Assembly: GCA_029204225.1 (NCBI GenBank)
Contig: CM055109.1
Span: forward strand, 47,038,184 to 47,102,183
DNA from: Diphasiastrum complanatum
Lineage: Eukaryota > Streptophyta > Lycopodiopsida > Lycopodiales > Lycopodiaceae
DNA: 64,000 nucleotides
Direction of reading: 5' to 3'
In this document: piece by piece, positions 46,120-57,284 of the stretch
How the letters are laid out: each line of letters starts with the position of its first letter
Position numbering within the stretch: the stretch's first letter is position 1
Notes under the pieces: model-generated
What the model was told of the DNA's origin: nothing
Database searches by the model: none
What the model saw: only the letters and a program-made list of their open reading frames with translations
Made by a program: the position numbers and the translations under genes

Positions 46120-47043
46120 CTAGTTGCTCGATCCTCGGGTCGGATTTATCAGCAGCTTTTTCTTTGTAGTCGATGAATTGGTCTTCCATGAAAATGACAT
46201 CTCTACTGGTGAATGCCTTCTCGGTATCCAAATTGTAGAGCTTGTATCCTTGTGATTTGGGGAATAGCCGATCAAGATCGTCTTCTTGCTCTTATCATCT
46301 AGGTTTCTTCTTAGATCTTCAAGGATCTGAACGAAAGTGATGCATCCAAATACTCGAATGTTTTTGAGTGATGGTTTCGATCCTGTCCACACCTCATAAG
46401 GTGTCTTGCCATTCAGGGTTTTGGTGATGGATCGATTCTGCAAATAGGCAGCTGTAGTAACAGCTTCTGCCCATAATTTCTTTGGAAGAGAGGCATGTGC
46501 CATCATGCTCTTGGCACTTTCGATGAGTGTCCGACTCTTCCGTTCAGCTACACCATTGGACTGAGATGAGTAGCTGGTTGTATATTGTTGATATATCCCA
46601 TTGGCCTTGCAAAACTCCTTGAATTCTGTGGAGATATACTCCCCCCCTCCATCTGTGCGCAGAGCTTTGATCTTCCTCTAGGTCTGATTTTCTACAAATG
46701 CCTTGAACTGCTTGAAGAACTTAAATGCTTCAGATTTGTTCTTGATAAATTAGGTAGTAGTTCGTCGAGAGAAGTCGTCGATGAAGGTTAGAAAATAGAG
46801 AGCTCTCCCTATGGAAGCAGTCTGCATCGGGCCACAAATGTCGCTATGTACAAGGTCAAACAAGCTCTTGGATGTATGAACTAAGTCTGAAATCAAGGGA
46901 CTTCTAACATGCTTGCTGATAATACAGCTTTTGCATGGAGAAGTTGGCTTGTTGACAGAAGGCAGATCTTGTACTAGACTCTGAACTGACATTTGTTGGA
47001 TACTGTTGAAGTTAAGATGGCCAAGTCTGAAATGCCACAACAT
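46120..47043 (-). pseudogene. Copia Gag-pre-integrase and integrase
   Basis: MLWHFRLGHLNFNSIQQMS with CKSCIISKH forms the HHCC zinc region. The core has the triad in HSDICGPM (Asp), ALRTDGGGEYIS (Asp) and NGVAERKSRTL (Glu). The C-terminus is KKLWAEAVTTAAYLQNRS, TPYEVWTGSKPSLKNIRVFG and a broken GYS motif. Frame changes near 46250 and 46740 interrupt it. Upstream, 47044-47428 holds protease remnants with several stops. Confidence 0.9.
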
Positions 47044-47428
47044 ATCAGTTGATTTAGAGGTGGCTGTGTCAAGAGCTTGACTGTTAGAAGAGTAGTAATG
47101 GCTGAGTCTGTAAAGATAGTCGCTTCTTTTTCCGTAGGCTAGAACCTTCTGGGATTTGTCAAGAATTGTGTAGTCTTCTGTATCGAATTGTGTAGCCTTC
47201 CGACCTGAATCAGTGATTCAGCTAACTCAGAGCAGATTCTTGGTCAGATTTGGAACGTGGAGAACGTTGGCTTCACCTCTTTTAAATTCAACTCTGATTG
47301 TTCCTTCACCTTCGATTGAATGTTATGAGTTGTCTCCAAGTTGCACAACTTGAGTGGGTGAATGACTTATAGTCTTTGAACTAGTCGCGATGGTGAGTCA
47401 TGTATTGAGTTGCTTTGGAATCTAGATA

Positions 47429-48367
47429 TCAAGAATCAATATCATGTTGTTCTCCTTCTTTGGTTATGAAAGCTGCTTCATCTTCTTGTTGTTGCTGATT
47501 TGAGTGACTGGTTGTAGCACTGTGTGCTTGTTGTTGGAACCGTTTCTTCTTTTTGTTGTTGTATTTCAAAGTTTGGTAGTCCTTGATTTCGTGGCCAGTC
47601 CTCTTACAGTATCTGTAGAAAAGTTTCTGCATTGGTTGGAATGATGGAGAGCTTGAATTCGATCCTGAACCGAAATTTGGTCCAGACTGCATGTTGCTCT
47701 TCTTGTCAGTATAATCTGACTTTGTAGATCTCTTGGATCTAAACTTCTGATTTTTTGAATATAGAGCTTGAGGATCTGATCTGGAGCTTGAGGAGGATGC
47801 TGATCTTCTGATCTCCTCTTGTAGGAGCAGCGAAATTACTATTGATAGAGTGAGATGCTCCTGGATAGAAATTGCCATTATCCAATTTTCGTAGGCTTCA
47901 GGTAGACTCGATAATAGAGTCATGAGTGCATCAGAATCTTCTATGACTGAGCCAGTTGCAGTCATCTGCTCCATAAGATTTTTGAACATGTTGAGATGAT
48001 TCGAAATACTATCTGCATCAGACATTCAGAGGGTGAAGAATTTCTTCCTCAGATGAAGCTTGGAAGTAACATCTTTGATGTCGTAGAGAGTTGCTAGTAT
48101 GTCCCATGCATCCTTAGCAGTCTGAACAACACGTATGTGGCAAATATGAGTATCCTTGATGTTGAGGGTGATCATGGCAAATGCTTTGCCATCTCCCAGT
48201 CTCCACTTGGTGATGATGGCTGCATCACCTTCTGGTTTGAGCTCTGTGCCATCAACGATGTCCCACAGTTCTTTGGCTAGAAGTATAACGTTCATTTTGA
48301 ATTTCCAGAGATGGCAGTTATATCCATCGAGTTTGTCAATGAGAGATGAACTAGATGATGGATCCAT
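47429..48367 (-). pseudogene. Copia Gag with one in-frame stop
   Basis: Starts MDPSSSSSLIDKLDGYNCHL and includes HLWKFKMNVILLAKELWDIV, AKDAWDILATLYDIKD and LHLRKKFFTL. A TGA at 48026-48028 follows, after which the same frame continues SDADSISNHLNMFKNLMEQM and TLLSSLPEAYENWIMAISIQ. The knuckle near 47590 is degenerate (FYRYCKRTGHEIKDYQ: first and last Cys changed), followed by a Gln-rich tail. The stop is a single-base change at an Arg-compatible codon. Confidence 0.9.
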
Positions 48368-48507
48368 TCTGGTTGAATGAGATCGTTGATAGAAACAACG
48401 ATTGTCGGACTGTTGGCTGCGCGTTTGCTAGAAAGATGTCTTGATAGAAACAAGACTGATAATCCGCAGTAGAAATGCAGATTACTGAAATGCCCGCTCT
48501 GATACCA

Positions 48508-48919
48508 TGTTGTAAAACATGGGGATGACCGGCAGCGGAAGCTCAAAGCTTTGAGCATAGGCGTGTAGGAACGGAAACGCAACAGTTAGCAGCAGACAAT
48601 ATTCAAGAAGAATGATTCATACAAATTATGCAAATGAACAATACATTAGTGAGACAAAACTGCACGTGAATACAATGGCTTGAAGTAATAACTTCAGCTT
48701 GTTGAGCGTGATTACGCTGGCTACTAATAACTTTGATTAAAAAGAATACTTACATAGCGTGATTCAGCTAGTATATATATTTACAAGTGTTGAGAGACAA
48801 ATATCCAATAAGCCTTAAATGCCATTTACGCTAGTCTTTGTATATGTACAAAGTGGGTAATCGGCCTTGGGATATTTAGTGGTCCAGCTGTTTTTAGGGT
48901 TGATGCTAAGTTGGCGACA
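48508..48919 (-). repeat. 5' LTR of the truncated copia element
   Basis: On the plus strand it starts TGTTGTAAAACATGG next to the PBS and runs to about GTTGGCGACA, giving about 412 bp. A TATA-rich stretch (TATATATATTTAC) lies near 48770. The outer boundary is estimated, since no 3' LTR exists. Confidence 0.65.
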
Positions 48920-48929
48920 TCAGTCTGCC

Positions 48930-49276
48930 ACTATTGGAAAAAATCCAAAAAACCCGAAGGTGCCCTTAGACCGAGGGCATGTAAAATCCTGAAGGTCCCC
49001 TTAGGCTGAAGGCATGTAGATCTCAAAGGTGCCTCTAGAGCGAAGACAGATAAAGTCGAAAAAGTCGAAGGTAGGGAAAATGCAAAAAAGCCGAAGGTAG
49101 GCCAGAGATACATTCTAAGTCATTCTGGCCACTTTGTCGCATTTTTCGCGAAGGTGCGAAAAAGGCGAAAAAGACGAAAAAGGCAAAAAAGACGAAGGTG
49201 CCTTAAAAACGTTTAAGGCACAAAAAATCTTAAAGGAAAACTGTGAAGGTCGAAAAACATGTAGTCGGCCTTTGTT
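48930..49276 (-). repeat. CTTCGG-rich dispersed repeat, long copy
   Basis: Inverted, longer copy of 31006-31212, adding GAGATCTACATGCCTTC and CAGGATTTTACATGCCCTCGG-like blocks. It contains a perfect palindrome GTGCCTTAAA-AACG-TTTAAGGCAC (49198-49221). It abuts the outer end of the copia LTR. Confidence 0.85.
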
Positions 49277-50640
49277 TTTCAGGATGCTCATTACTTGAAC
49301 GATTTGTTTAAGGTTGAGCATAAGAAATCTAACAGAGTAGTCATGTGTAGTACGGGTATCGGTTAAATGGGGAGAGGGTAAAGCTCGTAGTGGGAGTGAG
49401 AATTCAAGGCTACTAAGGTTGTCAAGCTAATTGTAGAATCTAAAAGTCAAATGGAGCCTAGATTTGGGTGTAGTTCATCCTTTTGCTTTCCTTTTTGGTT
49501 TCTATCTTTTCTAGGTTTCTCTTCTTCTTTTTTTGGTTTCTTCTTGATTATCTACGCATCATTGGCTCTACGTCTTCTCCTCATGAGGATGATCTTCTCA
49601 AGGGAAGTGGACGGTGTATTGAAATATCCTACCTACAGATCTTAGTGATCTTTCCTTGTTCGTGTGTGGATCTAACACCTATTTTGGTTGTACGTGGGAT
49701 CTTATTAGTCATTAGGAAATATGGGCTCCAAGTGGGCCCTTTAAGAAATTTCACTTTAGAGAGAGGTTACGTAGAGAGAGAATGCAAACTGGTAACTTTT
49801 GGTTGCCGTTTTCCAAGTTTTCGGCCTTGCACTTCGTTTAACTGGTATGGTTAACTTCAGACATTAGTTAGTTAAGCATGAGATGTAATAACTTCTCTAC
49901 ATGCTCGTTTCAAAATTCGAGGCTAGAGCTTTAAGAGTGTAAATCTTGGTGTGCTCACTGCTAAAACTGAAGCGGGAGTACAATGAGCACTTTTGAAATC
50001 TTTGTATGCCTACAGTGAAATTATGAGGCTGTTGGGGGTATTCCCGTCGTGTATGTAAATAAATAAAATGACGAAATTAGTAGAAATAAGATGTGAGGGT
50101 CGTGGCATCCTGCGTGCGTAAGCCCATGGCCCAATGAGCACTTGTAAATAATCTTTTTGAAATAAACTAGACCTGGGGCCATGTAATTAAAAATAATATT
50201 AGAGGCCAAAGTCTAAGTTACTAAGTTTTTGAGTTAGTCAAAAGTCAAATGGTGGTAGGTGGTGTGCTTCTTCCTACACCATAGATTAGTTTGTGTTTCT
50301 TGTGGATGGTGTAAATTCCAATCCCATCCTTTGCAAGTAGCGAATAGGAAGCGAGGGGCAAGGGCCATCTCAAAGATAAAAAGGCACCATTTGTAGCCAT
50401 TTTCCATGCTTAATGAGAAGGATGAAACTCTACCATTTAGAGAGCAAGGATCCTCATTTGCTATTTACTCTTGCTAATGCTATTGTGGTGTTTTCCCTTT
50501 TGTTCTCTATTTTCATTGTTCTTGTTTTCATTAGTTAAAGCTTTTTCCATTAGCATGCAGAGCTAACCTCCATCTTACCCCTCTCTCCCTCTCTTTCTCT
50601 ACTCATTCTATTCAGTTAGACTTATTGTGGTTTGAAGCAT
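49277..50640. other. Non-coding interval
   Basis: Only short ORFs without domains (49451-49645, 49483-49854). No repeats shared with the rest of the window were noticed. Confidence 0.5.
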
Positions 50641-50689
50641 TTATAGATTGTAGTTTTCAACGATGGCAATGTTCCATTTGCATGTTGCA

Positions 50690-52707
50690 CTCCCTATGGA
50701 ATGCAGTCCCATTTGAAAGCTGTAGAGAATGCTGCAGCAATAGTTAGAGAATTGAGAATGAATAATCACAAGAATATAGATTTGTGAGTGGATGAATCAA
50801 TCTATAGTAATGATCTAGCTACCAATTTGTGTCCATATTTTAAGTCTGTAACTCATCTTCTCATATTTGTATGTGAAGGAAATAGCGAATTACTAGGATA
50901 TTGTCAAAGGTTGCGTGATATTGGAATGCATAGCGTATCTTGTCTTAATCAGCAATTACAGTTTGCTAATCAACAATTGCAACATTCAAAACAACAAGTG
51001 CTTCATTATGTGCAACACGCTAGTGTTGAAAACAATGCACTCAAGCATGCTATATCAGAGTTGAATGCTACAGTCACAACCCTTCGGGGCTCAAATCAGG
51101 AAATGTTAGAATCCATGGAAAAGTTACGATCTGACAGTTTAAAATCTGTTGTTGATATACAAGTTTTAGAAAAGGCAATGATGAAAAGAAAAAGAGAGTA
51201 TTGATGAAGAATATTGATGACTTATCCACACATAGTGGCAATTAGAAAAAAAGAATTCAAACATTTAAATATGTTTTCTTATAAACTATTTATTTGATTT
51301 GTATTTGTCATTTAAGTTTGATTAGCATTATCAATTTATTAAACATAATTTGAGTTTTTATATGTTTGTTGCATATCATGTTTGGTGGCAAAGAACTATT
51401 TAACAGATTGTTCAATCATTGGAGAATCTCTAAGTCATGTTTTACCGAGAAAGTCAGCAAAGGCAATGATGAAAAATGCTTGGTTTGAAAAAATGAAAAA
51501 AGGAATTGTAGAGACTGTTTTGAATAAGGTTCAAACTTACTTGGATGCAAATATGATACAAGGTGCATGTGATGATTCTGGAATTAGCAAAAATGCTTAT
51601 TCTACTTTTTTTAGAATAGTTAAAGAAGTTTTTTTTCAAGTGATGGTGAAGCAAACTTATCTTCCTCGTCCATATTGGGTAAGATTAGCAAGAAACTATT
51701 ATAATGACAGAATGTTCAAAGTAGCTGGCCAACCACTCTATATAACTGATTTATACAAATCAGAATGTGGTGAGCTCAATTACAACGATTGCAATAGTAT
51801 TTTTCTTGATATTGAAAATGTTCTAAAATATATTATTTGATCTTATAAACTAGACAAACATCAAGTAAATGGAAAAGATTATTATTGTAATGAAATTAGA
51901 TGCATCCGAAATCATCAACGGCCAAAAATTGGAACGAGTGAGTGTCACTTTGATGAATAAAATTTCAGATACCGATGATCAAATGTTTAGTGTTCAATCG
52001 AAAAATCACATATGGTGGTTGGCGGCATTTTAGGTATATTTTTCAATTTTAAATTTTCTTGTTAAGTATCGTTATCAACATTGAATACATTGTCTTTTTT
52101 TATTAACATGTTATGAATTACTTGCTTCTCTACAGGTCATGAAAGAGGACCATAAGATACTTTCATGGATATTTTCACGTACAAATTATGGTGATATTAT
52201 AAAGAGACACTTGGGGGGTGAGAAATTTACAATCGAAAACCATGGAAGTTTTCAAATTGAGTGGCACCTTGCAGGCGATTTGAAAACATTGAAATGTATG
52301 TATAATGTCTCTCATGGTGCAACATCAAAGCATCCATGTCTTTATTGCATGAAAGATTGCCACAATATGAATTTGGGATGACAAAACACTGGCCCAACAT
52401 GAGATGTAGAAGATCCAAATATGAAAAGTGTGCTGCAATTCTATTAAAACATGTTCACATATGCACATTGCATGCTGAGGTTTGTATTATTGAAAAATTT
52501 ATTTCTCTGTATATTCTCCTTGCATGTAATTCAAAACCGGAGTCTATGGCTAAAGCAGCTATTAAGAGGTTCGAAGAAGACGTTCTTTTAAAGGCAGGAC
52601 TACATAAAGGGAATGCCACCATTGAAAAAGTTAAAAGACTCTCCGGAAAAGAGAAAGGAAATGTTTCTCATAAGCCATCAATTGGAGGTTATTCTTATCC
52701 AATCTAG
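50690..52707 (+). pseudogene. Unrecognised intron-containing transposase-like gene, copy 1
   Basis: Coding blocks follow one another on the plus strand. 50690-51204: AAAIVRELRMNNHKN, a stop, PYFKSVTHLLIFVCEGNSEL and a Gln-rich coiled coil ending KRKREY. 51382-51840: NAWFEKMKKGIVETVLNKVQ, MIQGACDDSGISKNAYSTFF. 51868-52035: VMKLDASEIINGQKLERV, ending TAG before a GT. 52137-52381: WHLAGDLKTLKCMYN, GATSKHPCLYCMKD. 52382-52707, frame-shifted: CTLHAEVCIIEKFISLY. The order LD...GD-K...PC-YC...LHA resembles conserved blocks in uncharacterised eukaryotic proteins that may be DDE-type transposases; this is inference. A stop in 50785-50787, the TAG and the frameshift make the copy defective. A diverged relative is inverted at 54931-56563. 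Confidence 0.55.
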
Positions 52708-53101
52708 TGTTAGATACGGAATTTGGAAAGAAATTGTTCAAGCCACATGAACATTGAAAAAAAGTAATCAAGTGGAAAAGGGACAAGTGTGGAACTTAGA
52801 CAAACTCATAAGTGTTATCAGAAAAGAAAACCTATCATCAGAAGATGCTCTAATTGTCATTATTATGGTTGCGGCGAATGGACTATAACTCATATGATAT
52901 ATACAAATGTCGTTATTTAAAAAATTCCAAATAGTGGGCAAGGGATGTATCCTTGTGCCCAACAATCCCTCCCAAAGACCTCCACGTCTTATAGCAAAGC
53001 AATCTACTTCGATGGTATTCTGTAAAAAAGAGCAATAAGAGATATATTTAGTTAAAAAAATGAAAATCACAATTACAAAAAATAGAACACTAATTAAGGT
53101 A

Positions 53102-53566
53102 TTAGGTCATAGAACAATGTCTTACCAGATCACCTTCATCGAAACTGATGATATTTTTTGTTGTAATGTCGTGGCCACCACTAGACTCTTCAGTTCTCAC
53201 TTGTTCATGATGAATCCTTGGTGGATACCTTTTTTGAGACTCCAAAAATTCTTCTTCACTTGGCAAGGTTTCAAAATAAGCTTTGTATTTTTCCACCATG
53301 GAATCAAATGCCTCCTTGCCAGACTTCCAGTTGCCATCCGTCACAATATCAATCTCGGGCTCGATATCATCATAATCATAATCAATAATATTAGAAAATT
53401 CTAACAATTCTTTTGAAAAAATTGAAAAGATTTCATCTTCTCTCAAATAAAAAACATCTTCAATATTGTTGAACGATATATAATGATGATTATTTATAAT
53501 ATATACAAGAAGATCCAGTAATTTTTTTTCTCTAAAAGAGGTTTTTGAAGATTTACAATTGGACAA
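53102..53566 (-). CDS. Unrecognised acidic ORF (154 aa)
   Basis: The ORF is intact from ATG to stop. It has a basic start (MSNCKSSKTSFREKKLLDLL), a hydrophobic/aromatic middle (YISFNNIEDVFYLREDEIFS) and a very acidic block (IIDYDYDDIEPEIDIVTDGN), then KSGKEAFDSMVEKYKAYFET and a charged tail. No signal peptide or membrane segment is visible. A frameshifted relative of residues about 28-78 occurs at 32456-32641, so it belongs to a repeated family, possibly an accessory or terminal exon of the transposase-like element around it. Function is unknown. Confidence 0.55.
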   Translation of the reverse strand: MSNCKSSKTSFREKKLLDLLVYIINNHHYISFNNIEDVFYLREDEIFSIFSKELLEFSNIIDYDYDDIEPEIDIVTDGNWKSGKEAFDSMVEKYKAYFETLPSEEEFLESQKRYPPRIHHEQVRTEESSGGHDITTKNIISFDEGDLVRHCSMT

Positions 53567-54228
53567 TTAATGTGCGACAAGTGGTCTGCTTTTTGCTACG
53601 TGTTATTGGGTGAATGTCTAGAAATTTGCGCTTATAAATTATGGAATTTTGTGCCAACTATTGTCATGATGACTACTAAATGTGCGTGTGTTTTAACCCC
53701 ATGTGTGGAAAAGGGCGCCGTTTTTTGAGACAATCAACCTGTTGAATATAAGACAACTGTACGACTGGGATTTAGGCATAGTTCTATACAAATGTGGCCT
53801 CAAGTCTTTTTTTTTTTTTTTCGGCTTACATCTTTTTGGTCGCATACTTTATGTTCACTATTCTCAGTGGTGGAGTATCGATTGAACGCGCGTGCTAAGT
53901 TTCCTACACATCCCCTTCACTTCTATTGTGCTTTGAACCGATATCATCCACAGGTCTGCTAGTCTACTACCGATATCAAATCAACACGTATTTTATAACA
54001 ACATTTACAATCGAAATAAAAATTAAAGCAATCCTTACTTACTAAAGCAATGCCGACTGCAACAATCCAAACTAAAGCAACATAAACAATCGAGCAATCC
54101 TTACTTATTCTCATATGGAATCAAATAAAATCTCACCACTGGACTGCATTCGATGAAATATACAGCCCTTTCAAAATTGACGTCTTTTGCCTTCACCTCT
54201 CTCATAAAAAATGGACTAACAACAAAAA

Positions 54229-54480
54229 CTACACCATGAGAATTAGACTAATACTATGCTGCAAAAAGTTTCCTCTGGCTTCTATTATAACATCTGTAAT
54301 CTCTGATGTTTTTTCTTTCAACTCAGCACAAAATTTGGGGCCTAATCTATAGCTTTTATTTGAATCCGGAAGAAAGAAATCGAAATAATTGTCGAGAAGA
54401 TCAATTTTATTAGCTAAGTAAGCCTCATATTGGTTATAATGCTCGGAATCAAAGTAAACCGACTTGTTTCTTACCTTTAA
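54229..54480 (-). CDS. Unrecognised minus-strand coding tract, possible exon
   Basis: Open frame without ATG, about 84 codons: VYFDSEHYNQYEAYLANKID, LLDNYFDFFLPDSNKSYRLG, PKFCAELKEKTSEITDVIIE and a stop at 54229-54231. Its composition and length suggest a real exon rather than chance, but no family is recognised. It lies between the acidic ORF and the minus-strand transposase-like copy, in the same orientation, so it may be part of the same gene. Confidence 0.4.
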   Translation of the reverse strand, partial: LKVRNKSVYFDSEHYNQYEAYLANKIDLLDNYFDFFLPDSNKSYRLGPKFCAELKEKTSEITDVIIEARGNFLQHSISLILMV

Positions 54481-54485
54481 GATTC

Positions 54486-54935
54486 ATGGTGTTTATTACT
54501 TTGTATGACAAGACAATGAAATGGGATGCTTTGAAATCTACATTTGTTGTTGATAAAGCAATTTCATTGGATAGCTATTTTTGTAATAGTTTGAATAGAG
54601 TCATAAAAGATGAAACATCATTTGCTTTGAAAATCTTTGTGTCCACATGCTTTGTGCATGATCATTCCAATGTAAGGACCAAAGATAATCCTATTTCAAT
54701 GATAGGAATAATGGTAGTGTTTTGCTCTTCAAGTAGAGATTGTAGAATCTACTTGTTTTCAACCAAAGAATTTGTCAATGGTGGAAATGTGATCTTTCAA
54801 GAGTGGAAGATTTGTAAACTTGAAGAAACACCTTAGGATCAACACCTTATTCAATTCATTGATGTTTTGGAGTCAAGTCAAGTGGAGGATCAAGCTCAAG
54901 ATCCATTTATGGTCCTAAAGTACAGTACTTTCACA
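54486..54935 (+). pseudogene. Copia integrase C-terminal remnant joined to an LTR end
   Basis: STCFVHDHSNVRTKDNP and YLFSTKEFVNGGNVIFQE resemble the copia integrase end (VFGCTCFVHDHS ... KLDP ... GYS ... DVIFHE pattern) with the GYS region altered. Downstream, AGATCCATTTATGGTCC to ACTTTCACA (54890-54935) matches the LTR end before the PBS at 25610. The element is internally deleted. Confidence 0.6.
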
Positions 54936-56563
54936 CTTTGTAAAAATTTTCATTTAATATACAAAATCTTATTTTGTGTCTATTGCCTATTGACTTATAT
55001 AATTTGCATGCTTTTTGAAATTTTTTATAATCCATAGATTTTGTATTATGACAAATTTGGATTCTTTTGTAAAACCATTGGAAAAGTTGCAGTATATAGC
55101 TGTTCTTTGTGCTAGTCCCACCATGTTGACTGAAGTTGAGGCCTTCTGAGTATTTTGAATTTGAAAGTGCTCCATTCATGATCGTAAGATTGACTCTCTC
55201 CATTTTTTGTCCTTTTATAATTTCAGACTCATCTAACTTGAAAACAACTATCAACTTGTTATTGACATTCTCATTTGTAATACCATAAAATTTTATGATG
55301 AATGTTAGTAGCTGATTAATATCAATAAATAAATTGTTGAAATTGTTATATGCTAAACATTCTCTTTTCGAGCAATACACTTCATTGATATGAGATGGAT
55401 TACCAACTATTGTCTGCATACCTTGGTTTAACATGTCTCATTTTTTTAAAAGATTAAATGGTCATGGGATTGGAAACTTTTTAATACTTACCTGTGCAAA
55501 TGCCTCCTGTATTATCTTAAACATTGTTGCATATGCTTCTCTACTGATGCTAGAAAAATCACATGCCCCTTGAACCAATGTAGTGTCTATTTTTTTTTGA
55601 ACTTCATTCATAATGCTATCAATAACTGAAGCCTTTATCTTTTTCATTCTATTATTGTTTAGCATTGATTTCATAGATTTAGAAGTCAAGATAGAATCTA
55701 GTGAGTTTCCAATGGAAATCTCATTGGCCAAATGGTCTTCAACAACCAATGCTGATCTGCATTGCAAACATAATGTTCATGAAAATGTCAGTAGAGATTA
55801 AGACACTCATAGTATTCACAACAACATAATAAGCAGATCAACAGAAAGTTGAAATGAATAAATAACAAAACTAGTGATTATGAATGAATCAAAAAGTTCA
55901 AGCAATATTCAATACCAAATAAGGTATAAGTTACTTGAATGCACAGATTTGTCTTTTTCTATAACCTCCTCTGGATGATAGATCACATATATCCTTGGTT
56001 ACCAATCTTTTCCTCTTGTTGCTTCGGACCTTTCCGTTGAGCACATACATATCTTTAACAAGAGACAAATATGAGATACGTATGGATTGGAATGCAGTTT
56101 TTATCTCATGATTACTAGTTGTAAAATGATGCAAAGAAGGTTTCGACCTTTGGATCTCCTTTTTGAACATCTCATTTTCTTCCAAACAAGTTTTCAGCTT
56201 TATAGACTTTTCTTCGCACTCCTTTGATATTTTTCTTGATTCCTCTTCCAAATAATGTATTCTTTGCATTGAATGTGCATTTCTACAGAGCATCAAATTC
56301 TAAAAATAACCCAAAAGGTCATTTTTGCCATGACACATATAGATTATTAATTGACTCACCGAATGAAAATCCAAATGTTGCAATGAACATGGATCAATAT
56401 GATACAATGTTCCTGATGACCATATATCTACATGCTTTATCTTTTCCTCCCTGTATCGGATCATATCAGAAGTTGACAATTTGGGTTGCTTTGAATTTCT
56501 TGTCCTCAGCGGAGCATATTCTGGTGATAGATCCACATGAAGATGATAAAGCTTTGCCATCAT
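54931..56563 (-). pseudogene. Unrecognised intron-containing transposase-like gene, copy 2
   Basis: On the minus strand the blocks follow the order of copy 1. 56563-56300: DFHSVSQLIIYMCHGKNDLL. 56296-55931: a Lys/Glu-rich coiled coil (ESRKISKECEEKSIKLKTCL) ending in a basic stretch. 55767-55462: SIGNSLDSILTSKSMKSMLN, VQGACDFSSISREAYATMFK, ending EAFAQ at a CAG/GTAAGT donor (about 55490). 55434-54931: KRECLAYNNFNNLFIDINQL and VVFKLDESEIIKGQKMERVN, then divergence. The GD-K and PC-YC blocks of copy 1 are missing here, the region being interrupted by a copia remnant. Conserved words with copy 1: VQGACD, AY-T-F-I, KLD-SEII-GQK-ERV. Shared protein similarity across intron-separated blocks argues for a once-functional spliced gene. 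Confidence 0.55.
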
Positions 56564-57272
56564 TACAATAGTTTAGTAACAAACAACACAATGACAATAA
56601 CAAAGCTGGAGATGGCGCTAACAACACTGGAGATAGAGATGGCGCTAAACACTTGTTTGACCCTGGAGATAGAGATGGCATAGGCTTTGTTTCTGAAATG
56701 TCACTCCTAATTCAAATTTTTGAGTGTTCCCAACTATTGGGAGGGAATATCTCAGCACTTTGAAAAATTATACTTTAACTGTGGTTAAACACCAGTGAAG
56801 TTTGATGTGACTAAACTAAGGTGCATTCATTTACATGGAAAGTAGTGCGGACAGATGTCTAAAGAAGTTAGAAAATGACATTTTAATTACTTTATAGTTA
56901 TTTTTCTCTCTCCTACATGGCATTTCTTATAGGGCCCTCTTTGGGCCCATATTTTCTCTAGATGGCTACTTGGGTTAGCCGGGTAGCCACACATAGGAAA
57001 ATTAGTCTGTATAGTGATTTGGGTTTCTCTATGCTATACTCAAGGGCATGTCTCAGGTTTGTCATTTATTGGGCATTGTTCTAGTTTGGTAGGTGGTAGG
57101 CCAATTTTAGGACATCTGTCCTTTCATGCAGTTAGGGATTTCCTATATGTACAATTTTCTTTGTAATATACATAACTTTTGTTGTGCCATTTTTGAGAGC
57201 TTGTGAGGAGTGGCTATGGTGCTTGTGTGATGTGATCTGCATCCTGCACTAGATTCTATTAGAATTTCAACT
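56564..57272 (+). repeat. Putative copia LTR before the PBS at 57273
   Basis: The PBS-like TGGTACCAGAGC (57273-57284) marks the end of an LTR at about TTAGAATTTCA (57269). TATA-like ATATGTACAATTTTC lies near 57150. The start was not resolved; the GGAGATAGAGATGGC duplication at 56605-56680 precedes it. Confidence 0.45.
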
Positions 57273-57284
57273 TGGTACCAGAGC
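57273..57284 (+). other. Copia primer-binding site (variant)
   Basis: TGGTACCAGAGC differs from TGGTATCAGAGC by one base and is followed by a leader like that of the 28.6-kb element, but no gag is found downstream. Confidence 0.7.

Larger units (their letters stand above)
45965..48507 (-). mobile_element. Ty1/copia element, 5' half (gag to integrase), truncated
   Basis: On the minus strand the order is PBS TGGTATCAGAGC (48496-48507), Gag, degraded protease, Gag-pre-integrase and integrase, ending abruptly near 45965 inside the region between integrase and RT. RT, RNase H and 3' LTR are absent. Confidence 0.88.

Noticed and set aside
54486-54836. 116-codon ORF as a host gene
   Set aside because: Its second half fits the copia integrase end and it runs into an LTR end, so it is a retroelement remnant.
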